NCBI GenBank assembly: GCA_017303455.1
Contig: JAFLBM010000005.1
Coordinates: forward strand, 173,402 to 237,401
Reading direction: 5' to 3'
Origin: Chitinophagales bacterium
Lineage (GTDB): Bacteria; Bacteroidota; Bacteroidia; Chitinophagales; Chitinophagaceae
DNA: 64,000 nt
Shown: positions 1 through 7,914 of the stretch, one piece after another
How positions within the stretch are numbered: the stretch's first letter is position 1
Layout: each line of letters starts with the position of its first letter
Made by a program: the position numbers and the translations under genes
The notes under the pieces: model-generated
What the model saw: only the letters and a program-made list of their open reading frames with translations
The model's database searches: none
What the model was told of the DNA's origin: nothing

Positions 1-83
1 CCTTGTATTATTACCTGATAAGACCCGGTTGCACATAGTACCGGTACATTGGTTTCAGATTATTCATCCTAAAAAAGATTGTT

Positions 84-515
84 ATGGAAAAAGTAACTGC
101 CATATTAAACCGGAAAGGGCCCGGTTACAGGTTTATCTCTTCCAGCAGTTCTGTAGATGAAGCGTTGTGCAGGATGAGTTGTGAAAATGCGGATCACCTG
201 CTTGTATTCGACAACGATCAGCAATTCGTTGGGGTTATTACAGAACATGATATTCTTCAAAAAGCAATGGAGGGAGCGTTTTACCCGGCCAGTATTCCTG
301 TGGAGAAACTGGTAAACAAACGGCTACCCACGGCTTCAACAGACGATACCGTTGACCAGTGCATGCAACGAATGCTGCAATACCATGTCCGGCTTTTACC
401 TGTTTTTGATGGATTTGTTTTTAAAGGCCTTGTGTCAGCAGATGATATCCTTGATGAACTGGCCCTGCGTAAAGAGATCGTCTTTGATGAGGATAAGATC
501 AACCGGGTTTACTGA
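84..515 (+). CDS. CBS domain pair protein
   Basis: A 143-residue soluble protein made of two CBS motifs, roughly residues 10-60 and 75-130, with no other domain. CBS pairs bind adenosine nucleotides and sense energy state; stand-alone pairs of this size are common in Bacteroidota and their partner is usually unknown. The conserved pattern is visible in both halves (DNDQQFVGVITEHDIL and FDGFVFKGLVSADDIL). The ATG at 84 is the first in frame. The gene converges on the DciA-like gene and overlaps its end by 7 bases. The 83 bases upstream contain no gene I can support. Family assignment is firm; the physiological role is not visible. Confidence 0.85.
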   Translation: MEKVTAILNRKGPGYRFISSSSSVDEALCRMSCENADHLLVFDNDQQFVGVITEHDILQKAMEGAFYPASIPVEKLVNKRLPTASTDDTVDQCMQRMLQYHVRLLPVFDGFVFKGLVSADDILDELALRKEIVFDEDKINRVY

Positions 516-790
516 ATCAATACTTCTTTGATCACTCTTTGCCCCAATGCTTCATTCACCCGTTGCATGATCTTTTCTTTTTGGTATTTCAATTCCTGTT
601 TTAACGGTGCCACGGACGTGGTGATGATCAGTTTGTCACCGATGATCTGCAATTTGTCGGTGTAACGGGCCACGGTCTTTCCCATGATCTGTTCCCACAC
701 ATCTTCTATCTGCATCGCCTGGATAGAACCTTTGATCCGGCTCTTTTCCAGGAACTGCTGTATCGCATCACTGATAGAATATTCACCCAT
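509..790 (-). CDS. DUF721/DciA-like protein
   Basis: A 93-residue protein of the DUF721 family, whose characterised member DciA assists loading of the replicative helicase in bacteria lacking DnaC. The core runs from about residue 20 (VWEQIMGKTVARYTDKLQI) through a short beta region (KLIITTSVAPLKQEL) to a C-terminal helix, the expected KH-like arrangement. I use the ATG at 790 (MGEYSISDAI); a longer reading to 814 adds residues lacking family resemblance. It lies directly downstream of recF on the same strand, the arrangement common in Bacteroidota, which supports a DNA replication or repair role. A direct helicase-loading role is inferred from the family. Confidence 0.8.
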   Translation of the reverse strand: MGEYSISDAIQQFLEKSRIKGSIQAMQIEDVWEQIMGKTVARYTDKLQIIGDKLIITTSVAPLKQELKYQKEKIMQRVNEALGQRVIKEVLIQ

Positions 791-814
791 AAAACGAAGG
801 TAGAGAAAGTTCAA

Positions 815-908
815 GAAGTTTCAGGGGTTTAAAAGTTTAGCAAGCTGTAATACCCAAACGAGCTTATTAAACCCTTTGAACTTTTCAAACCTTTTAAACA
901 CTTTAAAC
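815..908. repeat. AT-rich imperfect short repeats between recF and the DciA-like gene
   Basis: The gap holds runs of near-copies of AAACCTTTGAAC/CTTTTCAAACC/TTTTAAACACTTTAAACC on the plus strand, read as TTTAAAAGGTTTGAAAAG on the minus strand. No hairpin with a T-tract is evident. It is a low-complexity spacer of unknown role. Confidence 0.4.
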
Positions 909-1991
909 CTATAAACTAACAAGCTGGTAGCTGACCGACAAAGCATCCAGGTGTTGCCGGAGTCTTTCCTCGTTGGTATCCGTAATAAAAACCTGTCCTT
1001 CATTTTCCAGGCAAACTTTCCGCAACAGGTTGCTGATCCGTTCTTCATCCAGTTTTTCAAATACATCATCCAGCAGCAGGAGCGGGGCAAAGTGCTTTTC
1101 CTTGCGGATCATTTCCATTTCGGCCAGCTTCAGGGCAAACAATAAACTTTTCCGCTGGCCCTGCGAAGCAATATTTTTAAATAGCTGTTGACCGAAATTT
1201 ATTTCCAGGTCATCCTTATGCACCCCAACGGTTGACCGCTGGGCCAGGCAATCTTTCTGCCGGGAAGCCTTTAACAATTCCGCAAACGAAGCATGCATCA
1301 GATCGCTTTCATAGAAAAGACTGATATCCTCCGGTTGCTGAGCTATTTCCTGGTACAGGTGTTTGGCAATGGGTAAAAAGGAAACGAGGAATTCTTTTCG
1401 CTTGTTGAAAATGATCTCACCGGGTTTCACCAATTGTTCATCCAGCACATCTAATAACGACAGGTCTTTAGTACCTGTTTCGGCAAACAATTTCAGCAGA
1501 GAGTTTCGTTGCTCGGTTACTTTTTTATAAACGATCAATTGCTGCAAATAATCCGGGTCCAGTTGTGAAAGCAGGGAATCCAAAAAAGTTCTTCGTTCTT
1601 TACTGTCACCGGTAATCAGTTCGGCATCATCCGGGGCAATAATAACGCAGGGATAGCGGCCGATATGCTGCGAAAATTTTTCATAGGCCTGGTCATTAAT
1701 GGAAAGTTCTTTGCGGCCTGTTTCCCGCAACACACAAATAGCTTTTTCCGGCTTGTCCTGCAACACAAAATTCCCTTCCAGCCGGAAACCATTCTTACCC
1801 TGCTGCACATTATTGGCATCCAGCCGGGTAAAATAGCTTTTGGTAAAACAGAGGTAATGGATGGCATCCAGCAGGTTGGTTTTGCCCACACCATTCTTGC
1901 CACAGATACCCACGATCCTTTCCGAAAAGGAAAAAGACCGGTCACTGTAATTCTTGAATTGTAAAATGGATATGGAACTGACCGCTGGCAT
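909..1991 (-). CDS. recF: DNA replication and repair protein RecF
   Basis: RecF (360 residues) is the ABC/SMC-like ATPase that loads RecA at single-strand gaps together with RecO and RecR. The Walker A motif GKNGVGKT lies at residues 31-38, the signature ASQGQRKSLLFALK near residue 270 and the Walker B stretch PLLLLDDVFEKLD near residue 300; length is usual. I choose the ATG at 1991 (MPAVSSISILQF); the TTG at 2003 would add only four residues and sits in a promoter-like stretch (TTATCTTG). The DciA-like gene follows 118 bases downstream. Recombinational repair is well established for the family. Confidence 0.95.
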   Translation of the reverse strand: MPAVSSISILQFKNYSDRSFSFSERIVGICGKNGVGKTNLLDAIHYLCFTKSYFTRLDANNVQQGKNGFRLEGNFVLQDKPEKAICVLRETGRKELSINDQAYEKFSQHIGRYPCVIIAPDDAELITGDSKERRTFLDSLLSQLDPDYLQQLIVYKKVTEQRNSLLKLFAETGTKDLSLLDVLDEQLVKPGEIIFNKRKEFLVSFLPIAKHLYQEIAQQPEDISLFYESDLMHASFAELLKASRQKDCLAQRSTVGVHKDDLEINFGQQLFKNIASQGQRKSLLFALKLAEMEMIRKEKHFAPLLLLDDVFEKLDEERISNLLRKVCLENEGQVFITDTNEERLRQHLDALSVSYQLVSL

Positions 1992-2149
1992 TAAGGACTG
2001 CAAGATAAAGGTAAGGCCACAAGCAACAAGGCCTAAAAAGCCGGTGGCTTAGCAGAACCTTCAAGGAAGTGTAGCAAGAGCTGATGACCAGGGGCCCGGA
2101 AGCCGGTAAAACACTAAAAATCAAAACGCTGAATTTCCTATTTTACCCT

Positions 2150-2157
2150 TATTTTTG
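2150..2157 (+). promoter_or_regulatory. Bacteroidota -7 promoter box for pdhA
   Basis: TATTTTTG matches the Bacteroidota sigma-ABfr -7 consensus TAnnTTTG exactly. Transcription should begin a few bases downstream, so the TTG at 2155, which lies inside this box, cannot be the start codon. No convincing -33 TTG is seen. Confidence 0.6.
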
Positions 2158-2199
2158 CGTCCCGTAAATCGGTTTACAAAAACATCAAATCAAGCGCCG

Positions 2200-3195
2200 G
2201 TGGCTACCCAATTTTCTAAAGAAACATACCTGTACTGGTACGAACTGATGCAACTTATCCGTCAATTTGAACTGATGGCGGAAGAGAAGTACAAAATGGA
2301 AGGCAAGATCCGTGGCTTTTTCCATGCCTATGTAGGGCAGGAAGCCATTGCTGCCGGTTGCATGACAGCTACACGTCCTGAAGATATGATGATCACGGCT
2401 TATCGTGACCATGGTTTGGCCATTGCAAAAGGTGTTTCGGTTAACAGTTGTATGGCCGAATTGTATGGCAAGGCAACGGGCTGCGCCAAAGGGAAAGGTG
2501 GGAGTATGCACTTCTTTGGTAAGGATGTTGGTTTCTTTGGCGGACATGGTATTGTTGGGGCGCAGATCGGAACCGGAACCGGTTTAGCTTTTGCCGAATA
2601 TTACCGTGGTTCTGACAACGTAGTGCTTTGCTATTTTGGAGACGGTGCCGCCCGACAGGGTATGCTGCACGAAAGCTTTAACCTGGCCATGCTCTGGAAA
2701 TTACCCGTCATCTATATCTGCGAGAACAACAACTATGCGATGGGTACTTCAGTGGAACGTACTTCCAACGTGGTGGATATTTACAAACTGGCAGACGGGT
2801 ATGATATGCCGGCTGATATGATCGATGGCATGAGCCCCGAAGCCGTGCATGAAGGGGTAAGCCGGGCAGTGAAAAGAGCCCGGGAGAAGGGAGGGCCTAC
2901 TTTATTAGAAATTAAAACTTATCGTTATAAAGGGCACTCCATCAGTGATCCGCAGAAATACAGGACCAAGGAAGAAGTGGATGAATACAAATCCAAAGAC
3001 CCGGTGCAGATGGTATTGAAAACGATTCTGGATAACAGGTTTGCCACCCAGGAAGAGATAGACGCCATCAACAAAAGAGTGGATGCGATCGTGGATGAGT
3101 CGGTAAAATTTGCTGAAGAAAGCCCCTGGCCCAACGATGATGAAGTGCTGAAAGATGTGTACGTGGATCAGAACTATCCTTTTATTACTGATTAA
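2200..3195 (+). CDS. pdhA: Pyruvate dehydrogenase E1 component, alpha subunit
   Basis: Thiamine-diphosphate-dependent alpha subunit that decarboxylates pyruvate in the pyruvate dehydrogenase complex. The ThDP motif is visible as GDGAARQGMLHESFNLAML, ending in the ENNNYAMGT segment, and the phosphorylation-loop region YRYKGHSISDPQKYR is present. With the GTG at 2200 (MATQFSKETYLYWYEL) the protein is 331 residues, normal for the split alpha subunit. The reading frame stays open to a TTG at 2155, but that codon is part of the -7 promoter box. The beta subunit is not the next gene; a TPR membrane protein follows after 42 bases. Alpha rather than fused E1 is certain; branched-chain 2-oxoacid specificity is a less likely alternative. 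Confidence 0.9.
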   Translation: MATQFSKETYLYWYELMQLIRQFELMAEEKYKMEGKIRGFFHAYVGQEAIAAGCMTATRPEDMMITAYRDHGLAIAKGVSVNSCMAELYGKATGCAKGKGGSMHFFGKDVGFFGGHGIVGAQIGTGTGLAFAEYYRGSDNVVLCYFGDGAARQGMLHESFNLAMLWKLPVIYICENNNYAMGTSVERTSNVVDIYKLADGYDMPADMIDGMSPEAVHEGVSRAVKRAREKGGPTLLEIKTYRYKGHSISDPQKYRTKEEVDEYKSKDPVQMVLKTILDNRFATQEEIDAINKRVDAIVDESVKFAEESPWPNDDEVLKDVYVDQNYPFITD

Positions 3196-3237
3196 AATTT
3201 CTTTTTAATACAACACTAACGAAAAGTAAACCAAGTT

Positions 3238-3924
3238 ATGTCAGACAAGAAAATTGTGCAGGGAATGGAAGGCAGTGAGGCTGTGATTGAAAGAGACAAA
3301 GATTTTTGGGGCAAATACAGCAAACCGATCATCATCGCCTGTTTAGCTATTATCGTGGCAGCCGGTGGCTGGTTGATCTATAAGAATTTTGTACAAGCAC
3401 CAAAAGAAAAAAAGGCTGCCGAAGCCATGTTCAAAGCAGAAGATTATTACCGTATGGATTCTGTGAACCTTGCGCTGAATGGTGATGGCCAAAATCTTGG
3501 CTTCCTGAAGGTCATCAGCAAATATGATGGAACAAAAGCCGCAAACCTTGCTCATTTTTATGCCGGTAGCTGCTTTATCAAATTAAATGATAACGTTAAA
3601 GCTGTTTCGCATTTAAAAGATTTCAGCACTTCATCAAAGCCACTGCAGGCAAGAGCTTATAAATTACTCGGCGATGCCTATGCCGACCAGGGTAAAAATG
3701 CTGAGGCGCTGAGTGCTTATAAAAAAGCGGCCCGTCATTTTACCGAAGACAAAATGGCTTCAGCAGAAGCGTTGTTCATGGCTGCCCAGATTGCCGAACG
3801 CAACAAAAACCAGCAAGAAGCCATTGAACTTTTAAAAGAATTGAAAGAAAAATATCCCCAGACCCAGCAAGGCGTTGATGCTGATAAATACCTTGCACAG
3901 ATGGGAGTATATAATGTAAACTGA
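3238..3924 (+). CDS. TPR-repeat membrane-anchored protein
   Basis: A 228-residue protein with a charged cytoplasmic N-terminus, one membrane helix at about residues 32-50 (PIIIACLAIIVAAGGWLIY), and tetratricopeptide-like repeats from about residue 60 to 220. The topology (short inside tail, single helix, TPR outside) resembles YfgM-type ancillary proteins that work near the secretion machinery, and this is how the family is usually named. It is followed by ribH after 2 bases, so co-transcription is likely, but a functional link with riboflavin synthesis is not evident. Fold assignment is good; the role is inferred. Confidence 0.75.
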   Translation: MSDKKIVQGMEGSEAVIERDKDFWGKYSKPIIIACLAIIVAAGGWLIYKNFVQAPKEKKAAEAMFKAEDYYRMDSVNLALNGDGQNLGFLKVISKYDGTKAANLAHFYAGSCFIKLNDNVKAVSHLKDFSTSSKPLQARAYKLLGDAYADQGKNAEALSAYKKAARHFTEDKMASAEALFMAAQIAERNKNQQEAIELLKELKEKYPQTQQGVDADKYLAQMGVYNVN

Positions 3925-3926
3925 TT

Positions 3927-4427
3927 ATGGCTGACGTAAGCAACAGTAAACTCTTACACATTGATACAGGCATTCTGAACATACAGGATGCCTGTATCGT
4001 TTTGGTGAAAACCGAATGGAATGCCGCTATCGTTGATGAATTAGAAAAAGGATGCATCAGCGAATTACAAAAGCACTCCGTTAAAAAAATCATTACCATC
4101 ACTGTGCCCGGTGCTGTTGAAATCCCTTTTGCTGTTAAAAGTTATTGGGATAACAGCGGGAAAAAGAACAGGGCTGATGCATTTATTGCCCTCGGGTGTG
4201 TGGTGAGAGGTGATACCCCTCATTTTGATTATGTGTGCAAAGCCGTAACGGATGGTGTTGTGCAGTTGAATCTAAGTTTACCGGTACCAGTTATTTTTGG
4301 CGTACTGACGGTAAATAATGAAGAGCAGGCCAGGGAAAGAATTGGCGGCCGGCACGGGCATAAAGGTGAGGAAGCTGCGATCACTGCGTTGAAAATGGTA
4401 TCACTGAAACAAAACTTTGGCAAATAG
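3927..4427 (+). CDS. ribH: 6,7-dimethyl-8-ribityllumazine synthase
   Basis: RibH condenses 5-amino-6-ribitylaminouracil with 3,4-dihydroxybutanone phosphate in the penultimate step of riboflavin synthesis, normally as a large icosahedral or pentameric assembly. Characteristic segments are TEWNAAIVDELEKGC near the N-terminus, the VPGAVEIPFAVK substrate loop around residue 55, ALGCVVRGDTPHFDYVC around residue 90 and the FGVLTVNNEEQARER stretch near residue 130. Length of 166 residues is normal. It starts 2 bases after the TPR gene and ends 7 bases before the next ATG, so it is the middle of an operon. No other rib gene lies nearby. Confidence 0.93.
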   Translation: MADVSNSKLLHIDTGILNIQDACIVLVKTEWNAAIVDELEKGCISELQKHSVKKIITITVPGAVEIPFAVKSYWDNSGKKNRADAFIALGCVVRGDTPHFDYVCKAVTDGVVQLNLSLPVPVIFGVLTVNNEEQARERIGGRHGHKGEEAAITALKMVSLKQNFGK

Positions 4428-4434
4428 CACCGGC

Positions 4435-5154
4435 ATGAACGTACAGCTTTTTATACCTTGTTTTATTGACCAGCTTTACCCGGAGACCGCTTTCAATATG
4501 ATCAAAGTGCTGGAGAAAGCAGGATGTACTGTCAGTTATAATACTTCGCAAACCTGTTGCGGCCAGCCGGCTTTCAATGCCGGTTTCTGGGAAGAATCAA
4601 AAGCCGTTTGCAGTAAATTCCTCAACGATTTTGAAGGCACTGACCTGATCGTAGCACCCAGTGCCAGTTGTGCCGGCTTTGTAAAGAATTATTACAGTAA
4701 GTTATTTGATAACTCTTCCATGCATCATGCGGTGACGGAAATGAGTAAGCGGATGCATGAGTTCTCGGACTTTATGGTGAATGTGTTGCACATTGAAAAT
4801 GTAGGTGCATCCTTAAATGGCAAAGCCACTTACCATGACAGTTGTGCCGGGCTGAGAGAATGTAAGATCAAAAAAGAGCCCCGTAAGCTTTTAGCCAACG
4901 TAAAAGGATTACAACTCACTGAAATGAATGATGTGGAAACCTGTTGCGGTTTCGGCGGCACTTTCGCCGTAAAATTTGAACATATCTCCATTGGCATGGG
5001 CGAACAAAAAGTGGAAAATGCTTTAGCCACCGGTGCCGAATACCTTATCTCCACCGATCATTCCTGCCTCATGCACCTGCAGGGTTATATCAACCAGAAA
5101 GGTTATAATTTAAAAACAATGCATATTGCCGATGTGATGGCATCCGGCTGGTAA
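4435..5154 (+). CDS. LutA/YkgE-type (Fe-S)-binding oxidoreductase subunit
   Basis: A 239-residue protein built of two CCG (cysteine-rich) domains. Visible cysteine motifs are TCCGQPAFNAGFW near residue 45, SCAG near residue 135 and ETCCGFGGTFAVKF near residue 175, the pattern of heterodisulfide-reductase-like subunits such as LutA, which works with LutB and LutC in lactate oxidation. LutB and LutC are absent here, so the substrate is open; a glycolate or lactate oxidase accessory role is the usual guess. I take the ATG at 4435; the TTG at 4417 overlaps ribH and adds only six residues. Confidence 0.82.
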   Translation: MNVQLFIPCFIDQLYPETAFNMIKVLEKAGCTVSYNTSQTCCGQPAFNAGFWEESKAVCSKFLNDFEGTDLIVAPSASCAGFVKNYYSKLFDNSSMHHAVTEMSKRMHEFSDFMVNVLHIENVGASLNGKATYHDSCAGLRECKIKKEPRKLLANVKGLQLTEMNDVETCCGFGGTFAVKFEHISIGMGEQKVENALATGAEYLISTDHSCLMHLQGYINQKGYNLKTMHIADVMASGW

Positions 5155-5169
5155 TACTGCAAAAAATAA

Positions 5170-5194
5170 AACCGGTATGCAGTGCACACCGGTT
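5170..5194. terminator. Bidirectional hairpin terminator
   Basis: AACCGGT (5170-5176) pairs with ACCGGTT (5188-5194), and the interior TGC/GCA extends the stem around an AGT loop. It lies between the convergent LutA-like and fasciclin genes with A/T runs on both sides, so it can serve both. Confidence 0.6.
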
Positions 5195-5219
5195 ATTATT
5201 AAAAGCATAGGGGGTCTTC

Positions 5220-5789
5220 TTATTTGGGAAGCACCACATGGTCGATCACATGGATCACACCATTGCTCTGGTACACATTCTTAATCGTAATAGCAGCCAT
5301 ACCAGCATTCTCATCTTTCAGCATGTATTTGCCGCCTTTTTTCATGATCCACAGTTTGCCCCCGGCCACTGTTGCCAGTTCAGCAGTACCATCACCGGCT
5401 TTGATCTTTTCATCCAGTTCTTTGGTACCCAGGCGGCCTGCCACTACATGGTAAGTTAAGATGCCGGTCAGTTTCATTTTGTTCTCCGGCTTTAATAATG
5501 TTTCAACGGTGCCAGCAGGTAACATATTGAACGCATCGTTGGTGGGAGCGAATACGGTGAATGGTCCTGCACTCTGCAAGGTTTCCACCAGTCCGGCAGC
5601 TTTAACAGCAGCTACCAGTGTGGTATGGTCTTTGGAATTCACCGCATTTTCCACAATGTTTTTGGAAGGATACATGGGTGCACCACCAACTTCTACTGTT
5701 TTTTCTTTTGCCATATCTCCCTGGGCAAAGGAAACATTCAGTACTAAAGAAGCAAGGAGCATCAATCCGATGGATTTGATCTGTTTCAT
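5220..5789 (-). CDS. Secreted fasciclin (FAS1) domain protein
   Basis: A 189-residue exported protein with a signal peptide (MKQIKSIGLMLLASLVLNVSFAQ) and one FAS1 domain from about residue 45 to the end. The H1 and H2 boxes are visible as TVFAPTNDAFNMLPAGTVETL and as the C-terminal NGVIHVIDHVVLP. FAS1 domains mediate adhesion; single-domain periplasmic or surface forms are abundant in Bacteroidota and their ligands are unknown. It is monocistronic, bounded downstream by the hairpin at 5170-5194. Identification of the fold is firm, function is not. Confidence 0.9.
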   Translation of the reverse strand: MKQIKSIGLMLLASLVLNVSFAQGDMAKEKTVEVGGAPMYPSKNIVENAVNSKDHTTLVAAVKAAGLVETLQSAGPFTVFAPTNDAFNMLPAGTVETLLKPENKMKLTGILTYHVVAGRLGTKELDEKIKAGDGTAELATVAGGKLWIMKKGGKYMLKDENAGMAAITIKNVYQSNGVIHVIDHVVLPK

Positions 5790-5910
5790 AATTAAAAGGT
5801 TTGGGGTTTTGTTTGAATGATTAACCAGCCGTAATAGCCGGACAAAACAGATACGTTGGAAGATCAGGGGTTGGATTGCAGAAAAGAAAATTTATTTATC
5901 CAACTTCTGC

Positions 5911-5918
5911 TAAATTTG
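5911..5918 (+). promoter_or_regulatory. -7 promoter box for the EVE-domain gene
   Basis: TAAATTTG is an exact match to TAnnTTTG, 24 bases before the ATG at 5943, leaving a leader of about 20 bases. Confidence 0.55.
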
Positions 5919-5942
5919 AAAATTGTAAATAATTAGTATAAC

Positions 5943-6353
5943 ATGGCATACTGGCTTATCAAATCTGAACCGTTTAAGTATTCCTGGGATCAGTTTGAAA
6001 AGGATAAACAAACTTTCTGGGACGGTGTACGTAATTATGCGGCCCGTAACCACCTCAAAGCAATGAAAAAAGGCGACCAGGTATTCTTTTATCACAGTAA
6101 TGAAGGCACAGAAATAGTAGGTATTGCCAAAGTAGCCAAAGAAGCCTACCAGGACCCCACCACCAACGAAGAAGCCTGGGTGGCCGTTGATTTTAAACCG
6201 CATCAGAAATTAAAAAAACCGGTGAGCCTGGCACAGATCAAAGCGGAAAAACGTTTAGCAAATATGGCATTGGTAAGACTGGGTCGTTTATCGGTTCAGC
6301 CGGTGACTGATGAAGAATGGGCGATTGTAATGGAAATGGCAGGAGAGAAGTAG
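5943..6353 (+). CDS. EVE domain protein
   Basis: A 136-residue cytoplasmic protein that is entirely an EVE (PUA-like) domain. Diagnostic segments are the opening MAYWLIKSEP, the YSWDQFEKDK...FWDGVRNYAARNHLKAMK block and DQVFFYHSNEG. EVE domains bind modified bases in nucleic acids; the thymocyte Thy28-like family is the closest type. In bacteria the gene often stands alone, as here, though some EVE proteins belong to restriction of modified DNA. No restriction gene is nearby, so a housekeeping role is more likely. Confidence 0.88.
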   Translation: MAYWLIKSEPFKYSWDQFEKDKQTFWDGVRNYAARNHLKAMKKGDQVFFYHSNEGTEIVGIAKVAKEAYQDPTTNEEAWVAVDFKPHQKLKKPVSLAQIKAEKRLANMALVRLGRLSVQPVTDEEWAIVMEMAGEK

Positions 6354-6449
6354 TGCATTCATTTTTCCCGTTTAACAAATCACATGGGTTACTTTTTAAT
6401 GTCTTGAAGAATCAATACAAGATTCTCTATTCATCAAAAAAGTATAGCC

Positions 6450-6842
6450 ATGAAAAAAACATTCATCGGGCTGCTTATTATAGCAGCCGCCGGTGCAGGC
6501 ATTTTCCTGTACCTGCAAAAAAAGAGTAATACTGTTACCACTGCTGAGATCCGCAAAGAATTACTCATTGGTAAATGGCAGGTTGAATCATTTCAACCTG
6601 TAAAAGATTCTTTACAGGCAAAGTTCCGTTGTGCTTTTTCTCCTGACGGACTGTTTCTACGGAGTGCAGGTGATTCGGTAAAAACCGATTCACTTCACTA
6701 TGAATGGAAAAACAAAAACGAGTTGGTGGTAAAAGAAAATGACAGTACGTCCATTTCGTACGTCATTACCCGGTTAACCCCCGACAGCCTGCAATGGCAA
6801 ACCCCCGACAGTGTGCAAACACTGCTGATCAAACTAAAGTAG
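6450..6842 (+). CDS. Small membrane-anchored protein with a lipocalin-like domain
   Basis: A 130-residue protein of unknown function. Residues 5-22 form a membrane helix (FIGLLIIAAAGAGIFLYL), and from residue 36 a beta-rich stretch begins with LLIGKWQVESFQ, reminiscent of the GxW opening of lipocalin-like domains common in Bacteroidota envelope proteins. The rest, FSPDGLFLRSAGDSVKTDSLHYEW, fits alternating beta strands. It is followed by a strong terminator, so it is transcribed separately from the DUF4349 gene. The ATG at 6450 is the only start giving a membrane anchor. Confidence 0.7.
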   Translation: MKKTFIGLLIIAAAGAGIFLYLQKKSNTVTTAEIRKELLIGKWQVESFQPVKDSLQAKFRCAFSPDGLFLRSAGDSVKTDSLHYEWKNKNELVVKENDSTSISYVITRLTPDSLQWQTPDSVQTLLIKLK

Positions 6843-6845
6843 TAA

Positions 6846-6870
6846 AATGTCCCGGCCAAACCGGGACATT
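6846..6870 (+). terminator. Rho-independent type hairpin
   Basis: A perfect 10-bp stem, AATGTCCCGG (6846-6855) and CCGGGACATT (6861-6870), with loop CCAAA, immediately after the stop at 6842, followed by ATTATG. Confidence 0.65.
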
Positions 6871-6916
6871 ATTATGTAATCCTTTTTATTTAGCATCAAA
6901 GAATAAATCAAAAGCC

Positions 6917-7852
6917 ATGCAAAAAATAATTGCAGTTGCACTTGCCAGTGCGATGCTGCTTGCTGTTGCCTGTAACAGCCGAAACGAAACAAAAAAAGAT
7001 GTCCGGATCAGTGAGCTATCAATGACAGAAACCGAAAAAAACGAACCCGGAAGTTTTGGATTTGCTACCGACTCCGCCGCTTCGCAGGAATATAACGGGA
7101 ATGCCGATAAGGAAGAAGACCAGGATCAAAAACAAAAGAGACAACCTGTTCAACCTAAAGCAACAGAACCTGTGGCCAAACCGGACTGGGATAAAAAGAT
7201 CATCAAGACCGCCTCCATCAACCTCGAAATAAAAGAATATACTAAATACAATACATCGCTCCGCGAAAAAGTAAAAAGCTTCGGCGGTTATATTGCCCAG
7301 GAAGAACAAAGCCAGTCGGATTATAAGATTGAAAATACCGTAACAGTTAAAGTCCCGGTTGACCAGTTCGACAATGCAGTTACCTTACTGACCAGTAACG
7401 TGGAAAAGCTGAATGAGAAAAAGATCAGTTCGCAGGATGTTACAGCCGAATTTGTGGATACAAAATCGAGGCTGGAAGCGAAACGGCAGGTGAGGGAACG
7501 TCATATCGGCCTGTTGAAACAGGCAAAGAATATGGAAGAAATATTGAATGTACAATCAGAGATCAACAGTATCCAGGAAGATATGGAGGCTGCTGCCGGC
7601 AGGATCCAGTACCTTGGGCATTCAGCGTCTTACAGTACTATCAACCTTACCTATTTCGAAGTGCTTAATTCATCCGCCAAAACAGATGACAACCCTTCTT
7701 TCGGTACAAAGTTTATCAACGCTTTTAAAACCGGCGGCAGCGGCGTTATGGATTTGCTGGTCGGGCTGGTAACGATCTGGCCTTTATTCCTGCTTGCCTT
7801 TATTGGTTTGGTAATTTACAGGAGAACAAGAACTGCCAAAGTCAAAGTATAA
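6917..7852 (+). CDS. DUF4349 lipoprotein
   Basis: A 311-residue lipoprotein. The signal peptide MQKIIAVALASAMLLAVAC ends in lipobox cysteine 19. After an acidic linker the DUF4349 domain begins near residue 92 (DKKIIKTASINLEIKEYTKY) and carries the conserved GGYIAQEEQ segment, a long coiled-coil region around residues 170-230 and a C-terminal membrane helix near residue 290 (LLVGLVTIWPLFLLAFIGLVIY). DUF4349 proteins are envelope-associated, function unknown. The ATG at 6917 is preferred because the longer frame from 6794 would start inside the preceding gene and destroy the signal peptide. Confidence 0.83.
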   Translation: MQKIIAVALASAMLLAVACNSRNETKKDVRISELSMTETEKNEPGSFGFATDSAASQEYNGNADKEEDQDQKQKRQPVQPKATEPVAKPDWDKKIIKTASINLEIKEYTKYNTSLREKVKSFGGYIAQEEQSQSDYKIENTVTVKVPVDQFDNAVTLLTSNVEKLNEKKISSQDVTAEFVDTKSRLEAKRQVRERHIGLLKQAKNMEEILNVQSEINSIQEDMEAAAGRIQYLGHSASYSTINLTYFEVLNSSAKTDDNPSFGTKFINAFKTGGSGVMDLLVGLVTIWPLFLLAFIGLVIYRRTRTAKVKV

Positions 7853-7873
7853 TAAAATTACAGTGATGAAAAA

Positions 7874-7902
7874 GTATGTCATGCCGGGAAAGCATGACAT
7901 AC
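7874..7902. terminator. Bidirectional hairpin fused to a promoter
   Basis: Perfect 11-bp inverted repeat GTATGTCATGC (7874-7884) / GCATGACATAC (7892-7902) with loop CGGGAAA. It follows the DUF4349 stop by 21 bases and runs straight into TTAATTTTG, so its T-rich tail is also the -7 box of the next gene. Confidence 0.6.
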
Positions 7903-7903
7903 T

Positions 7904-7911
7904 TAATTTTG
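7904..7911 (+). promoter_or_regulatory. -7 promoter box for the sirtuin gene, leaderless
   Basis: TAATTTTG matches TAnnTTTG. Only three bases separate it from the ATG at 7915, so the expected transcription start falls at or next to the start codon. Confidence 0.55.
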
Positions 7912-7914
7912 GGT

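Noticed and set aside
1..83. Tail of an upstream gene
   Set aside because: No frame with convincing protein content ends here; left unannotated.
2155..2199. TTG start extending pdhA by 15 residues
   Set aside because: The TTG is inside the -7 promoter box TATTTTTG and the added residues lack family similarity.
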